A stretch of 64,000 nt of DNA from positions 36,225,661 through 36,289,660 of the forward strand of contig OY829541.1 of assembly GCA_963691705.1 (NCBI GenBank), given 5' to 3'. Under the pieces are notes generated by a model. The model was not told where the DNA came from. It ran no database searches and was given only the letters and a program-made list of their open reading frames with translations. The translations under genes were made by a program, and so were the position numbers. This DNA is from Viola odorata (Eukaryota > Streptophyta > Magnoliopsida > Malpighiales > Violaceae). This document shows positions 10,613 through 21,242 of this stretch, in pieces; position 1 is the stretch's first letter; every line of letters begins with the position of its first letter.

Positions 10613-11917
10613 TGTCGCGCCCCCTTTTCAATTTTACGCGAGCTGGTTCGGGATGGATGTTAGACAAAAAGGACTATCTCACATAAAGCAATGTAGTCGC
10701 CACCTTATTTATTTCTAGGTTTAGGGAAACCTAAAGTCATGGTATACAAATAAAAAAACCTAAGGCAAAAAGGGTCTAAACCCGAAAACGAAGGTTCGAG
10801 GTAGATTTATGGACTCGGGAAGGTGTTAGGCACCTGAGTCTCATCCTAAAAAGGTTACCGGTTAAAAAGAGAGAGATGTTTAAATAAAACATTTAAAAAC
10901 AAGTAATGGGCCCTCAGAGGATTCGCCGCTTTAATATTTTTCGTTGGTCGGGACTGTTCAGGACTGGTCGGGACTGATTTTCAACGAAATTGCTACCGTT
11001 TAATCTTTACTAAAGCGAACGCCCTCTATCATCATCTGGCCAATGATTAAAATGAGTAATTTAACACGTTATTTATCATGCAAGAAAATTAAATCTAGCA
11101 ATTCTAAATAGTCATGCATACGAGTATATATATATTCAGGAAAGTGTCGAATAAATAAAAGGGATAGAAAAAGTCTCCTTGCGAGCGGGTATCGATTGAG
11201 TTACCCTACAAAAGCCGAAACTAGTACGAGTAAATGATAAACGATAAACAAGCAAATAAATATTTAACAATTATCGTACGCAAGCAAAATAATTAATTTT
11301 AACAATTAAACGCAAGCAAAATAATTAATTAAATATTACGAACGAACAATTGATACGAAAATAATGTGACGGGTCGAGATATCAAGCCCGATGCAAACCG
11401 AGGCCCACAGCTGGGCCCAGCAGACGGGCTGGCTCCTTTTCTTTCTTTCCTTTCTCCGCTTGGGCCAGGCACCAGCTAAGCCCGTCACCTTTCCCTCCTT
11501 CTCACTTCGACTTCCCTCATCAAACAGATCAATGGTGGAGATGAAAGCTTGATAAAGGGTGGGTTAAATTCATTTTATTTGGTTCAAGCTAATGGTACGA
11601 GCAATCTCATTTGAAATGAATAAAAACCCGAACCGAAAATTACTAAAATATGCAGTAAAATGAAACAAAACGAGTGGTAAATAGTAAACAAAGAAAAAAG
11701 TTTGATCTATGGTTCGAGTAGACTCGCCTGGAATCGTTAGAAATTCGAATGGAAAAAAAATGTTAAAGCAAAGTGAACTCAACAAAATAAAATGAAATGA
11801 CGCGAAATAAAATGATAGTAGATAATATATCTTTAATAAACGAAAGTGTTTGATCTATGGTTCGAGGAATCTCGCTCGGAACCGATAAAAGTTCAAATGA
11901 AAAAATAACAAAATATA
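10613..11917 (-). repeat. Ogre-B LTR, first segment, interrupted by Athila
   Basis: Begins next to the Ogre-B primer-binding site with TGTCGCGCCCCC in plus orientation, as Ogre-A does (TGTCGCGCC). It continues with the same landmarks: the CTCGGGAAGGTGTTAGGCAC motif and the GGCCCTCAGAGG motif. The sequence is cut at 11917 by the Athila insertion and resumes at 34006-34152. It lacks the tandem arrays of Ogre-A. Confidence 0.75.
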
Positions 11918-12807
11918 TGATTGCGAGTCGAGGGCATCAAATTTAGTTGTAAAAAGATATAGAAAATGGGGTAGGAATACAACTTATCACTCGTCCACAA
12001 GGGACTCGTAGATTGCGATAAGAGGTTCGTCCACAGAGATCTTGGTGGTGTATTGTAGTCTTGACTCGACTTCCTCGTCACTGGAGTTGAGGGTTTTTGT
12101 TCCTGCAATTAAGATAAACAAAGCATAAAAAAGGACAAGCAAAAATAAAATAAAGGAAACAATCTTAGGCAGAAGTGAATCTTAGCTAAGATTGCTGGCT
12201 GAGATTGGTTGGAACTTTCGTGAGGTAAATTCCTAGTAAGGGCGAATTCGTGAGCACTTTACTTGTTTAATCGATCATTGACTTTAGATTTTCTCCTTCC
12301 CCTTTATAACTCTGCTATAGATTGGGAGGAACCCCTTTCCAATCCTACTTTCCTCCTATTCAAATCACTTGGAGGGTACCCCCTTTCCTAGTGATCCTGG
12401 CCAGTGGACACCTTGCTGGCTAAAGGGTTTATCCAATTGGCTGCTGGCTTGAGGCACATACATTTTCTCAATGGCGTAAGGAAAGACAGAGTCTAGGCCA
12501 AGCTACTCCCAACTCGGAGCCCTAGGTTGTCAATCTGGTTAGGCCTATATCGATTCAAGTTCACTAACCTCCGCGAGGTTAGCTACCTACTTCGTCACTT
12601 CGGTTTTGCTCGTCCCCTTAGTGACTGGCTGCAAATTCGTCGTCTTGCCTAAGATCGATCAAGTCTTAGCCTAGACGGGAACCGGTTTGTTAAAACAGAA
12701 CTTGAATTGAATACAAACGAGAGGATAATTAAGAACGATTCGGTCTCACGAATCACAAGTATGCTCACTCAACCCTTACTAAGAATTAAGTGTTTAGCTA
12801 CTAAACA
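11918..12807 (-). repeat. Athila 3' LTR, truncated
   Basis: Colinear with 32541-33430 with only scattered substitutions. The two diverge exactly after the shared TACTAAACAT (12801-12810 and 33421-33430). From there this copy enters the LTR of E1, and about 575 bp of LTR are missing. Confidence 0.85.
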
Positions 12808-13003
12808 TGATAACTATCGATACCACAGAAGCGGCATCTCCACTACCCCGCCGGGTGACCCGGCCAGCATACTGTACCCGTCGCGGGAGACGAGGCCTTG
12901 TTCTTACCGCCCTTAGCCTGGCGACCGACCCTGGGATGGTCGACATCAGCGGGGGGGCTCTCATGCGGCATCCGCACGGCGGCATCCCATCCCAGGTCAT
13001 CTG

Positions 13004-13041
13004 TGACGTCACTCCGCATGACATCATCACGCATGACGTCA
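13004..13041 (+). promoter_or_regulatory. Triple TGACGTCA-type array in the E1 LTR promoter
   Basis: TGACGTCA at 13004-13011, TGACATCA at 13019-13026 and TGACGTCA at 13034-13041 have exact 15-bp spacing, about 90-125 bp upstream of the TATA box. Paired TGACG motifs are the hallmark of as-1-type sites bound by TGA-class bZIP factors. Similar pairs occur in the E2 and G3 LTRs. Confidence 0.6.
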
Positions 13042-13129
13042 CTCAATGCCACCCCAGCGGCATATATCACCCCAGCGACACCTGCCAGGGATTATTCCCA
13101 CCCCTTGTCGGTACACTCCTTCCTTTCCT

Positions 13130-13137
13130 TATAAATA
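13130..13137 (+). promoter_or_regulatory. TATA box of the E1 LTR
   Basis: TATAAATA preceded by a CT-rich run. The matching element in E2 is at 20768-20775 (minus) and in G3 at 63037-63044 (minus), in corresponding LTR positions. Confidence 0.65.
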
Positions 13138-13342
13138 CCCCCACCTTTTCAGACAAGAGGGTAAGCCTAAGATAGCGTACTGAACGCCTGTCATTTTGAT
13201 TACCTGCACTGACTTTGCCATCGGAGTGTTTACACCGGAGACCCCCTCCGGCGCTTTGCAGGTGACGAAGACCCCCGTACAGTGTTCCCGACCAGCCCAG
13301 ATCAAGCCGATCCTGCTCAGTATCCCCCGGACTCTTATCAAG

Positions 13343-13361
13343 TGGTGCTTTCATTGAGAGC
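13343..13361 (+). other. E1 primer-binding site
   Basis: TGGTGCTTTCATTGAGAGC, two bases after the LTR. The identical sequence follows the E2 LTR (20544-20562, minus) and the G3 5' LTR (62833-62851, minus), linking the three elements to one lineage. I have not identified the tRNA. Confidence 0.7.
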
Positions 13362-13425
13362 TTTGGTTAGTTAAGTGAGTTTTCCTTAGTGACCAAGCTC
13401 TGTTCTTTCTGAGAGTCGAAGGATC

Positions 13426-14319
13426 ATGGCTTCAGATCCAGAATCCACACCCCCTCATACTCGTGGGGTTCACGCACGTAGGGAACTCTTTTCCACGTCT
13501 TCGTCAAGTACATATGTCACATCACGCGAAACATCCTCTGCGCAGACAGACTTTCTTTTCGAGCTGACAGTTGGCACCTCGTTTTCTCAAATGGGCACCC
13601 GTTTTCTCAAACGGGTAGCCCGTTTCTGCAAATGGGTTCCCTTGTTTCCTCAATGGGTGCCCCATTTTCTCACACGGGCAGATCCAGTCACTCCGTCCCT
13701 CCGCTTGTAAGTTCTAGGATGGATGGCCCAACTACTCCCTCCGTAAGCTCGATGTTAGCTATTCGTGCCCACTTGGACTATTTAATTGGGATGGCCGCAG
13801 GCTCCACTTCTAATGCAGCGACATCAGGTGTGTCTCCTCGAGTTATTTTCACTCCGTCTATTGTCGTTGATCGACTAATATCGCCTCATCGCCAGGAGAG
13901 CGTCCCTATGACCTCACCTGCGATAAGTATGCTATTCAGCTTCGCGCAATTGGCAGACGGACAGGAGGAGCACTACATACCGCGGATACCGCGGATTCCT
14001 GTCTCCCAAGTGGAGCGACCGGTAGATGAATACAGAGAGCGTTGGGACGGTAGGAGAGAGGGAGCCGGTAGGGAAGTATCTATGGAGCGGAGTGAGAGAT
14101 CAGGCAGTAGGAGGCGACGATCCCGTTCGCCTAGGAGTCGTAGCCGGTCTCCCAGGCAGCATCGTACCCCGGAGCCTCGAGGGCACAGGCGACACCTGGA
14201 CATGTCTCCTCCTCGTCATGATCGTGAGATCTTGGACGACACCGCTGGTCATCCTTTCACCCACTATGTAAGGCACCACAGGGCCAGCCGACATGTTAAG
14301 CTCCCCACAGAATCATACG
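13426..14319 (+). pseudogene. E1 gag, N-terminal part, frameshifted and truncated
   Basis: Starts MASDPESTPPHTRG, parallel to E2 MASDSESTPPHTRG. One frameshift at about 13630-13710 lies in a stretch of short repeats (TTTTCTCAAACGGG-like). After it come the conserved AHLDYLIGMAAG segment and an arginine/serine-rich tract (RRRSRSPRSRSRSPRQHRTP). At about 14317-14322 gag jumps directly into RT, so the gag core, zinc finger, protease and first part of RT, about 2.1 kb relative to E2, are deleted. Confidence 0.75.
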
Positions 14320-15562
14320 CATGTGTATTGATTTCAGTAACTTGAACGACGCTTGTCCTAAGGACTGTTATCCGCTTCCTCGGATTGCTCAGTTGGTCGA
14401 TCAAGCGGCAGTGTACGCATATTTGAGTTCCCTAGACGCCAATTCTGGATATCATCAAATTCCTATGGCCAAGGAAGATGAGGAAAAAATGACATTTATA
14501 ACTCCGAAGGCTACCTACTACTACACGGCAATGCCGTTTGGCTTAAAGAATGCGGGGGCGACCTTCCAGCGTATGGCCAACAAAGTGTTTGAAAAGCAAA
14601 TCGGGAGAAATGTAGAAGCGTACGTAGATGATGTATTGGTCAAGAGTAGAAGTTTCAGTGACCATCTGGCCGATTTGCAGGAAGTGTTTGATACATTGAG
14701 GAAGTACCAGATAAAGTTGAACCCCCGCAAGTGCACGTTTGCATTCCAAACGGGAAAATTCTTGGGGTATGTGGTAAGCCAAAAGGGCATCCAGCCGAAC
14801 CCGTCAAAGATTAAGGCTATCCATGATATGGTATCGCCGCGAACCCTTCAGGAGGTTCAGAGGTTAACAGGACGCGTCATTGCTCTGGGGCGGTTCATCT
14901 CTAAGCAGGGCAAGAAGTGCTTGCCGTTCTTTAAAGTCATACGTAAGAAAGCTTCTTTCGGATGGACGCAAGAGTGCGAAGAGGCGTTCGTGGGTTTGAA
15001 AACATACTTGTCGTCCGACTTGGTGCTAACACGACTGGAACAGGGCGACACCCTATTCTTGTACCTCGGTGTCGCGGATGAAGTGGTCAGTGCCGTTTTG
15101 GTACGGGAGGATAATCACGCCCACCGCCCCGTGTTCTTTGTTAGCCATGTGTTAAAAGATGCCGAGGTGCGATACACCCACATTGAAAAGGTGGCATTCG
15201 CCCTGCTACAGCCCACACGGAAGATGGACAGGTACTTCCAGGCTCATCCAGTCATCATGCTTACGGATCAGCCTTTGAGAAGAATTCTTAGGAAACCAGA
15301 ATCCTCGGGGAGGATGTTGATTTGGTCAATTGAGCTAGAACAATATGGATTACAGTACAAAGCTCGGCCATCCGTAAAAGCTTAGGTTTTGGTAGATTTT
15401 ATCGCCGAATGTACATTTACTGGGACAAGGCGGCGGAGCCGTTCGAAAAGAAAGAAAGTGATGCAAAGGTCCCACCCTCAGAAGCCCCCGCAGACATATG
15501 GGTCATCTATGTAGATGGCGCCAAAAATCAGGAGCTGCCGGGAGCTAGCATATACATGATTA
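14320..15562 (+). pseudogene. E1 reverse transcriptase and RNase H fragment
   Basis: In frame from MCIDFSNLNDACPKDCYPLP. The RT active site reads YVDDVLVKS. A gypsy RNase H follows (LFLYLGVADEVVSAVLVRED). A TAG at 15383-15385, where E2 has CAG, and a small frameshift near 15420 follow. Then comes the start of the second, archaeal-type RNase H typical of Tat elements (VIYVDGAKNQELPGASIYMI). It ends abruptly at 15562, where the sequence flips into E2 on the other strand. Confidence 0.8.
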
Positions 15563-17764
15563 TCCATGGTACCACCCGATACGTGCATGCCGCAGATGCC
15601 CTCATGGATCTCGCGTAGGGTATGGAGGCCTTCTTGTTCCGTTGTGCATTTTGCGGCTGGGTGTGAGAAACATCTCCTAATTAGCACCCCATCATAATAA
15701 GTGCACCTCGCTGCCTGCCTCAATACTTTTTTCTTTTCTGCACTGTCACTGGGGAGCTCGTCGTGCTTCAAAAATTTTATCACGGGGACCCTCCAGTCCT
15801 CCTCGATCTCCTCTATACATAGCGACAGCTGTTCCTCCATGAAGGACGGCAATGACCTTTCTTCATAGTATACGTCCTCTGGAATGGCGGCCTCCTGATT
15901 AGCCGCCGTCTTGGCGAGACTATCCGCCTCAGTATTACCCTCCCGCGGGATGTGCTCGAAAGTGACACACAGACCACTTTGTTCCATTTCTGCCAACTCC
16001 TTTTTCACTTTCGAAAGATATTGCGCCATCATCGGCTCTCTAGCTTGGGAATGCCCCAAGACTTGATCAATTATCAGCTTGGAGTCCCCCCGCATTATCA
16101 ACCGCGGGGTTCCAGTTACCCGGTCATTCTCAGTTTTGGCGAAAAGATTCCTTCCTACTCTAAGTCCTGCCAATAACGCTTCATACTTTGCTACGTTGTT
16201 GGACAGTGGTTGTAGGATTCTAATGGTGTGCCGCACCTGTATGTTCAGTGGCCCGATCATGTATATTCCAGCTCCCGCCAGTTCCTGATTTTTGGCGCCG
16301 TCTACATAGATGAGCCATGTGTCCGCTGGGACCTCTAAGAATGGGGTCTTTGCATTGCTTTCTTTCTTTTCAAGCGGCTCCATCGCGCTGTCCCCATTGA
16401 ATGTGCACTCGGCTATGAAATCTGCTAAAACCTGAGCTTTTACGGATGGTCGAGCTTTGTACTGTGACCCATATTGCTCTAGCTCGATTGACCAGATCAA
16501 CATCCTCCCCGAGGACTCTGGTTTCCTGAAAATCCTTCTCAAAGGCTGATCCGTAAGCACGATGACCGGATGGGCCTGAAAATACCTGTCCATCTTCCGT
16601 GTGGACTGTATCAGGGCGAACACCACCTTCTCAAGGTGGGTGTACCGCACCTCGGCGTCTTTTAACACATGACTGACGAAGAAGACAGGTCGGTGGGCAT
16701 AGTTATCCTCCCGAACCAGGACAGCACTGACTACTTCGTCCGCGACGCCAAGGTACAAAAATAACGTGTCGCCCGGCTCCGGTCGTGCTAGAACCAAGCT
16801 GGACGACAAATAAGCTTTCAAACTCATGAACGCTCCTTCGCATTCTTGCGTCCACCCAAAAGGAGCTTTCCTGCGTATAACTTTGAAGAACGGCAGGCAC
16901 TTTTTGCCCTGCTTAGAGATGAACCGTCCTAGAGCAATGACGCGTCCTGTCAATCTCTGGACCTCCTGAAGGGTTCGCGGCGATACCATATCATGGATAG
17001 CCTTAATCTTTGACGGGTTTGGTTGGATGCCCTTTTGGCTTACCACGTACCCGAGGAATTTTGCCACCTGAAATGCGAACGCGCACTTGCGGGGATTTAG
17101 CTTTATCTGGTACTTTCTCAGCATGTCAAACACTTCCTGTAAATCGGCCAGATGGTCACCGAAACTTCTGCTCTTGACCAGCACATCGTCTACATATGCT
17201 TCTACGTTCCTCCCGATTTGCTTTTCAAACACTTTGTTTACGCTGGAAAGTCGCCCCTGCGTTCTTTAAACCGAACGGCATTGCCGTGTAGCAATAAGTG
17301 GCCTTTGAGGTCATAAATGTCGTCTTTTCCTCATCCTCTTTGGCCATGGGAATTTGATGGTATCTGGAATTGGCATCCAGGGAACTCAAATACGCATACC
17401 CTGCCGCTTGATCGACCAACTGATCAATCCGAGGAAGCGGATAGCAGTCCTTAGGGCAGGAGTCGTTCAAGTTGGTGAAATCAATGCACATGCGCTAGTC
17501 TCCGTTGGGCTTGCGGACTAAGATGGGGTTGGCCAGCCAAGTGGGATATTGAACTTCTCGAATGAATCCCACGTCTGACAACTTCGCTATCTCCTTATCA
17601 ATCACCCCCGCCTTTTCCACGGAAAATGCTCGCCGCTTCTGTTGAACTGGAGTGGCGTGTGGGTCGACATTGAGTCGATGCTCAGCCACTTCCCTGGACA
17701 CGCCAAGCATGTCCGCTGGTTTCCACGCGAACTCTCCTTCGCACTTGTTCAATAGCCGAGCCAA
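15563..17764 (-). pseudogene. E2 RT, dual RNase H and start of integrase, frameshifted
   Basis: Read from 17764: end of protease-RT linker, a TAG (17492-17494) replacing the expected TGG in NGDWRMCIDF, RT with YVDDVLVKS, a 5-bp deletion near 17235 compared with E1 (frameshift), gypsy RNase H, archaeal-type RNase H (YVDGAKNQELAGAGIYMI ... GDSKLIIDQVLGHSQ), then the integrase zinc-finger start (LHTLREIHEGICGMHVSGGT). The element ends at 15563. An apparent C-terminal extension in the longest frame is antisense E1 sequence and not real. Confidence 0.8.
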
Positions 17765-17776
17765 TTGTGCTCTCTC

Positions 17777-18406
17777 CTAAAGAGTCAGCTTGTCGCTAAC
17801 CTGGAAGCTCGCCTTATCATTTCCCTGGACAGGGATGGATACCATCGTGTCTACCGGCTGGGTTCGCCTTTCATCCCTTTGCTCGTAGGGGTCCACTGCC
17901 ACACACACATATTGATCGTAGCTCTTTTGAATCATGAGCGAGTAGCACTCGACGGCTAACTTTTGGTCGCCCTTGATCGACACTACTCCTTCCCACGAGG
18001 GGTATTTCATCTTGAGATGTTTTTGAGATATCGCCGCCCCAAAACGATTGAGGAATGGCCGCCCTAGAATGGCATTATACGGTAGGATGAGATCTACGAC
18101 CAAGAACATCAATTCTTCAGATCGTTTCGATGCGTCTTCTCTGAAATACACAGGCAGCGCTGTGATTCCAATTACGGGTATGGGAATCCCGTCCACTCCT
18201 ATAATTGGTTTCTTGCAGGGCGCCAGTTCGTTGGCAGGGCGTTTCATGAGGTTATATGCTTCCAACGAGAATAGATTTACCGCACTGCCATTATCAATGA
18301 GGGTCCTCCGCACCCCATGGCTCCCAATTACCGGCGTGACCACTAACACATCATTATGAGGGAAAACGACGCCCTTCTCATCCTCTTCTGAAAAAGAGAT
18401 TACCAT
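17777..18406 (-). pseudogene. E2 protease region
   Basis: Aspartic protease of the pol polyprotein. The active site is IDNGSAVNLFSLEAYN (residues about 37-52), followed by the flap/core segment NAILGRPFLNRFGAAIS. A 1-bp shift in an A7-G3 run near 18415 separates it from gag. A TAG just beyond VSDKLTL separates it from the RT frame. Confidence 0.75.
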
Positions 18407-18419
18407 CCTGTCCAGCGCA

Positions 18420-20477
18420 TCAATCGCTCCCTTTTTTTGTCGTCTGGCCTTCCCGTTTTCGCTTCTCTCCTGTCAAGGGCGTTGTTGGGGTAATCTCGTC
18501 CAAGAACGATATGCCCCCAGCGATAATGTTTATGATGGGGACGTCATCATCGTGTGTCATTAGCAACTCTTTTCCCCTCGTGCCAGAAGTTCCGGTGCTC
18601 CCAGGGGGAGGAGGCAATTGATGATCGCCCAGTGCTCCGCGCGGGAGGTCGTTCCTGGCTTCTTCTCTCATGCGAGTGGCAAACTCTCCCAGGTAGCCTT
18701 CTTCTAGCAGTCGCTTTATTGCCAACTTTAACTCCCTACATGCCTCTGTTGAATGCCCCTTAACCTTGTGGAATTTACAAAAAGCGTTTTCCCTTCCACC
18801 CATGACCACCCTCGGCTTCACAGGAGCGGGATAGCGAATCGGCAGATTCTGCTGCTGAATGATGGCTAAGATTTCCGCTCGTGGGAGTGTAAGGGGAGGA
18901 AGGTCGGGATCGTATGTTCGACCCTTAGGAGGATCCGTCTGTCGCTGAATGTTCAGACCGTCGCCCCTTCCTCTAGAGAAGTTACCCTTCTGGCGGCTCG
19001 ACGCCTTGGGAATGTAATCTTTCCTCTGAGTGTATTCATCACCCGGAAAGGTATCGCGGGCCGCACTTGCTTGAGCCGCAGGAGCAGGAAGGACACTCTG
19101 GGGCGTGTCCCGCATTCTGATTCTATATTCCTCCTCTTCCATCCTCGCATAATTGTGGGCCTTCAACCTTAACGCATCTAAGGTCGTTGGGGGGTCTACC
19201 ATCAACGTATCTCTCAACTTCCCATATCCACAATTCCGCTTCAAAGCTTCTATAGCAAAATTGATAGTGATACCGGGGGTCAACGACATTTCCGTATCAA
19301 AGCGGCCCAGATAGCTATTCAAAGACTCCTCTGGTTTTCTACATATATCAAACAAGGCTGCCACGGATTTCCGAATAGGGATAGTTGTGCTGAAGCGACT
19401 CTTAAACTTGGCCTCTAGTTGCTGGAAACTGTCAATTGATCGAGCGGGAAGCCCTTCGAACTAGAGGCGATCCACTCCTGACAATGTCATGACGAATATC
19501 TGACACAACGCCGCATCGCTGTGCATCTGAAACTGAATGTCCTTCACCTTGTTGAGATGCGAAATGGGGTCTCCGGTGCCGTCGTATGACTCTGAGGGGA
19601 GCTTGACACGTCGGTCGACCCTGTGATGCCTTATACGGTGGGTGAAAGGATGACCAGCAATGTCGTCTAAGATCTCACGATCATTTCGGGGAGGAGACGC
19701 GTCCATGCGTCGCCTGTGCCCTCGAGGCTCTGGGGTACGATGCTGCCGGGGAGTCCGACTGCGACTCCTTGGCGAGCGGGATCAACGCCTCCTACTGCCT
19801 GATCTCTCACTCCGCTCCCTGGATACCTCTCTATCGACTCCCTCCCTTCTGTCGTCCCAACGCTCTCTGTATTCCTCTAGCGGCCGCTCTACTTGTGAGA
19901 TAGGGATTCGCGGTACTCGCGGTATATAGTGTTCCTCGTATCCGCCTGCCAGCTGCGCGAAACCGAATGGCATGCTTATCGCGGGTGAGGTCAGAGGGAT
20001 GCTCATCTGGCGCCAAGGCGATACTGGTCGATCAGCGACGATAGATGGAGTAAAAATAACTCGAAGAGGCACACCTGATGTCGCGGCGCTAGAAGTGGGG
20101 CCTGCAGCCATCCCAATCAAATAATCTAAGTGGGCACGTAGAGCTAACATGGAACTTACCGAGGGAGTAGCGAGGTTGTCCCTCCCAGAACTTACAAGCG
20201 GAGGGACAGAGCGACTGGGTCCACCCACGTAAGAAAATGGAGTGCCCGTTGAGGAAGTAAGGGAACCCATTTGCATAAAGGGAGTACTCGTTTGACAAAA
20301 CGGGGTACCCGGTTGAGAAAGCGAGGTGTCAGCTGTCAGTCCGAAAAGAAAGTCTGCCTGCGTAGAGGAGGTTTCAGGTGATGTGACATACTTACTGGAC
20401 GAAGACGTGGCAAAAAGTGTCCTACGCGCGTGACCGCCACGAGTATGAGGGGGCGTGGATTCTGAATCCGAAGCCAT
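18420..20477 (-). pseudogene. E2 gag, three nonsense changes
   Basis: Starts at 20477 (MASDSESTPPHTRG). The order is an N-terminal low-complexity part, an SR-rich tract, the gag core (RHHRVDRRVKLPSESYDGT ... LTPGITINFAIEALKRN) and a C-x2-H-x4-H-x4-C finger (CKFHKVKGHSTEAC, near 18780-18740). A TGA at about 19785 stands where E1 has CGA. A TAG near 19460 replaces a tryptophan in the DRL(W)FEGLP segment. These are C-to-T or G-to-A changes. The 96 bp between the open frames at 19461 and 19364 are colinear with G3 gag. Confidence 0.8.
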
Positions 20478-20543
20478 GATCCTTCGACTCTCGAAAAGAA
20501 AAACAGAGCTTGGCTACTAAGGAAACTCACTTAATCAACCAAA

Positions 20544-20562
20544 GCTCTCAATGAAAGCACCA
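20544..20562 (-). other. E2 primer-binding site
   Basis: Same 19 bases as E1 and G3 on the minus strand, two bases from the LTR edge at 20565. Confidence 0.7.
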
Positions 20563-20564
20563 TT

Positions 20565-21124
20565 TGATAAGAGTCTTCCGGATGCCAAGCGGGTTATGCT
20601 TGATCTGGGCGGTCGGGAACATTGTACTGGGGGCCTTCGTCACCTGCAATGCGCCGGAGGGGGTCTCCGGCGTAAACACTCCGATGTCAAAGTCAGTATG
20701 AGTAGTCAAAATGACAGGGGTTCAGTATGCTGTCTTAAGCTTACCCCCTTCTTTGAATGGGTGAGGGTATTTATAGACAAAGGGAAGAGTGTACCGACAG
20801 GGGTAGGAATAGTCCTCGGCAGATGTCGCTGCAGTGACATATGTCGCGGGAGCGCCATAGAGTGTCGTCATGGGGATGACATTAGGAAGATGACGTCAGG
20901 CGAGGTGACGTCATGGGTGACCTGGGATGGGATGTCGTCGTGCGAATGTCGCATGAGAACCCCCCCCCCCCCCCCCCCCCGTTGATATTGACCATCCCAG
21001 GGTCAGTCTCCGGGCCAGTTGGTGGTACGGTTAGGGCTTTGTCTCTCGCGACAGGTACAGTATGTTGTCCGGGTCATCCGGCGGGGTAATGGAGATGTCG
21101 CTTCTGTGGTATCAATAGTTATCA
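20565..21124 (-). repeat. E2 5' LTR
   Basis: 560 bp with TGATAA...TTATCA ends. It contains TGACGTCA at 20891-20898 and 20906-20913 (15-bp spacing), TGACATTA at 20877-20884, a TATA box at 20768-20775 and a run of about 21 C residues (20961-20981) where E1 has only about seven. Confidence 0.85.
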
Positions 21125-21242
21125 AGTGGTACTGGGCAAAATTTGAACAATAAATTTATTCAAGAGAACTAAAAATAAAAGGCATGGGTTGCCTCCCATG
21201 TAGCGCCCTAGTTATAGTCCTAGGCATGAATTTTCTGTTCTT

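Larger units (their letters stand above)
12808..13340 (+). repeat. E1 5' LTR
   Basis: 533 bp, TGATAA...TTATCA, followed two bases later by the primer-binding site. It contains three TGACGTCA-like motifs 15 bp apart and a TATAAATA box. It is the inverted counterpart of 20565-21124. Confidence 0.85.
12808..21124. mobile_element. E1/E2: tail-to-tail inverted pair of Tat-type gypsy elements forming a long imperfect palindrome
   Basis: The two ends are inverted copies: TGATAACTAT...ACCACAGAAG at 12808, and its complement ending at 21124. The left arm E1 (12808-15562) runs LTR, primer site, gag start, RT, RNase H on the plus strand. The right arm E2 (21124-15563) runs the same order on the minus strand. 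No target duplication flanks the whole unit (aaaca versus agtgg), and Athila sequence is missing between the flanks. Two separate insertions followed by a deletion joining them explains this better than one insertion. Confidence 0.8.

Noticed and set aside
12707..13354. Several overlapping frames of 70-120 codons on both strands in the E1 LTR
   Set aside because: GC-rich LTR sequence gives long spurious frames; no motif or conservation with the E2 LTR frames.
15478..15600. Open frame continuing past the E2 integrase finger to a 584-residue product
   Set aside because: The last 20-30 residues are antisense E1 RNase H sequence across the palindrome junction, so they are not part of an ancestral protein.
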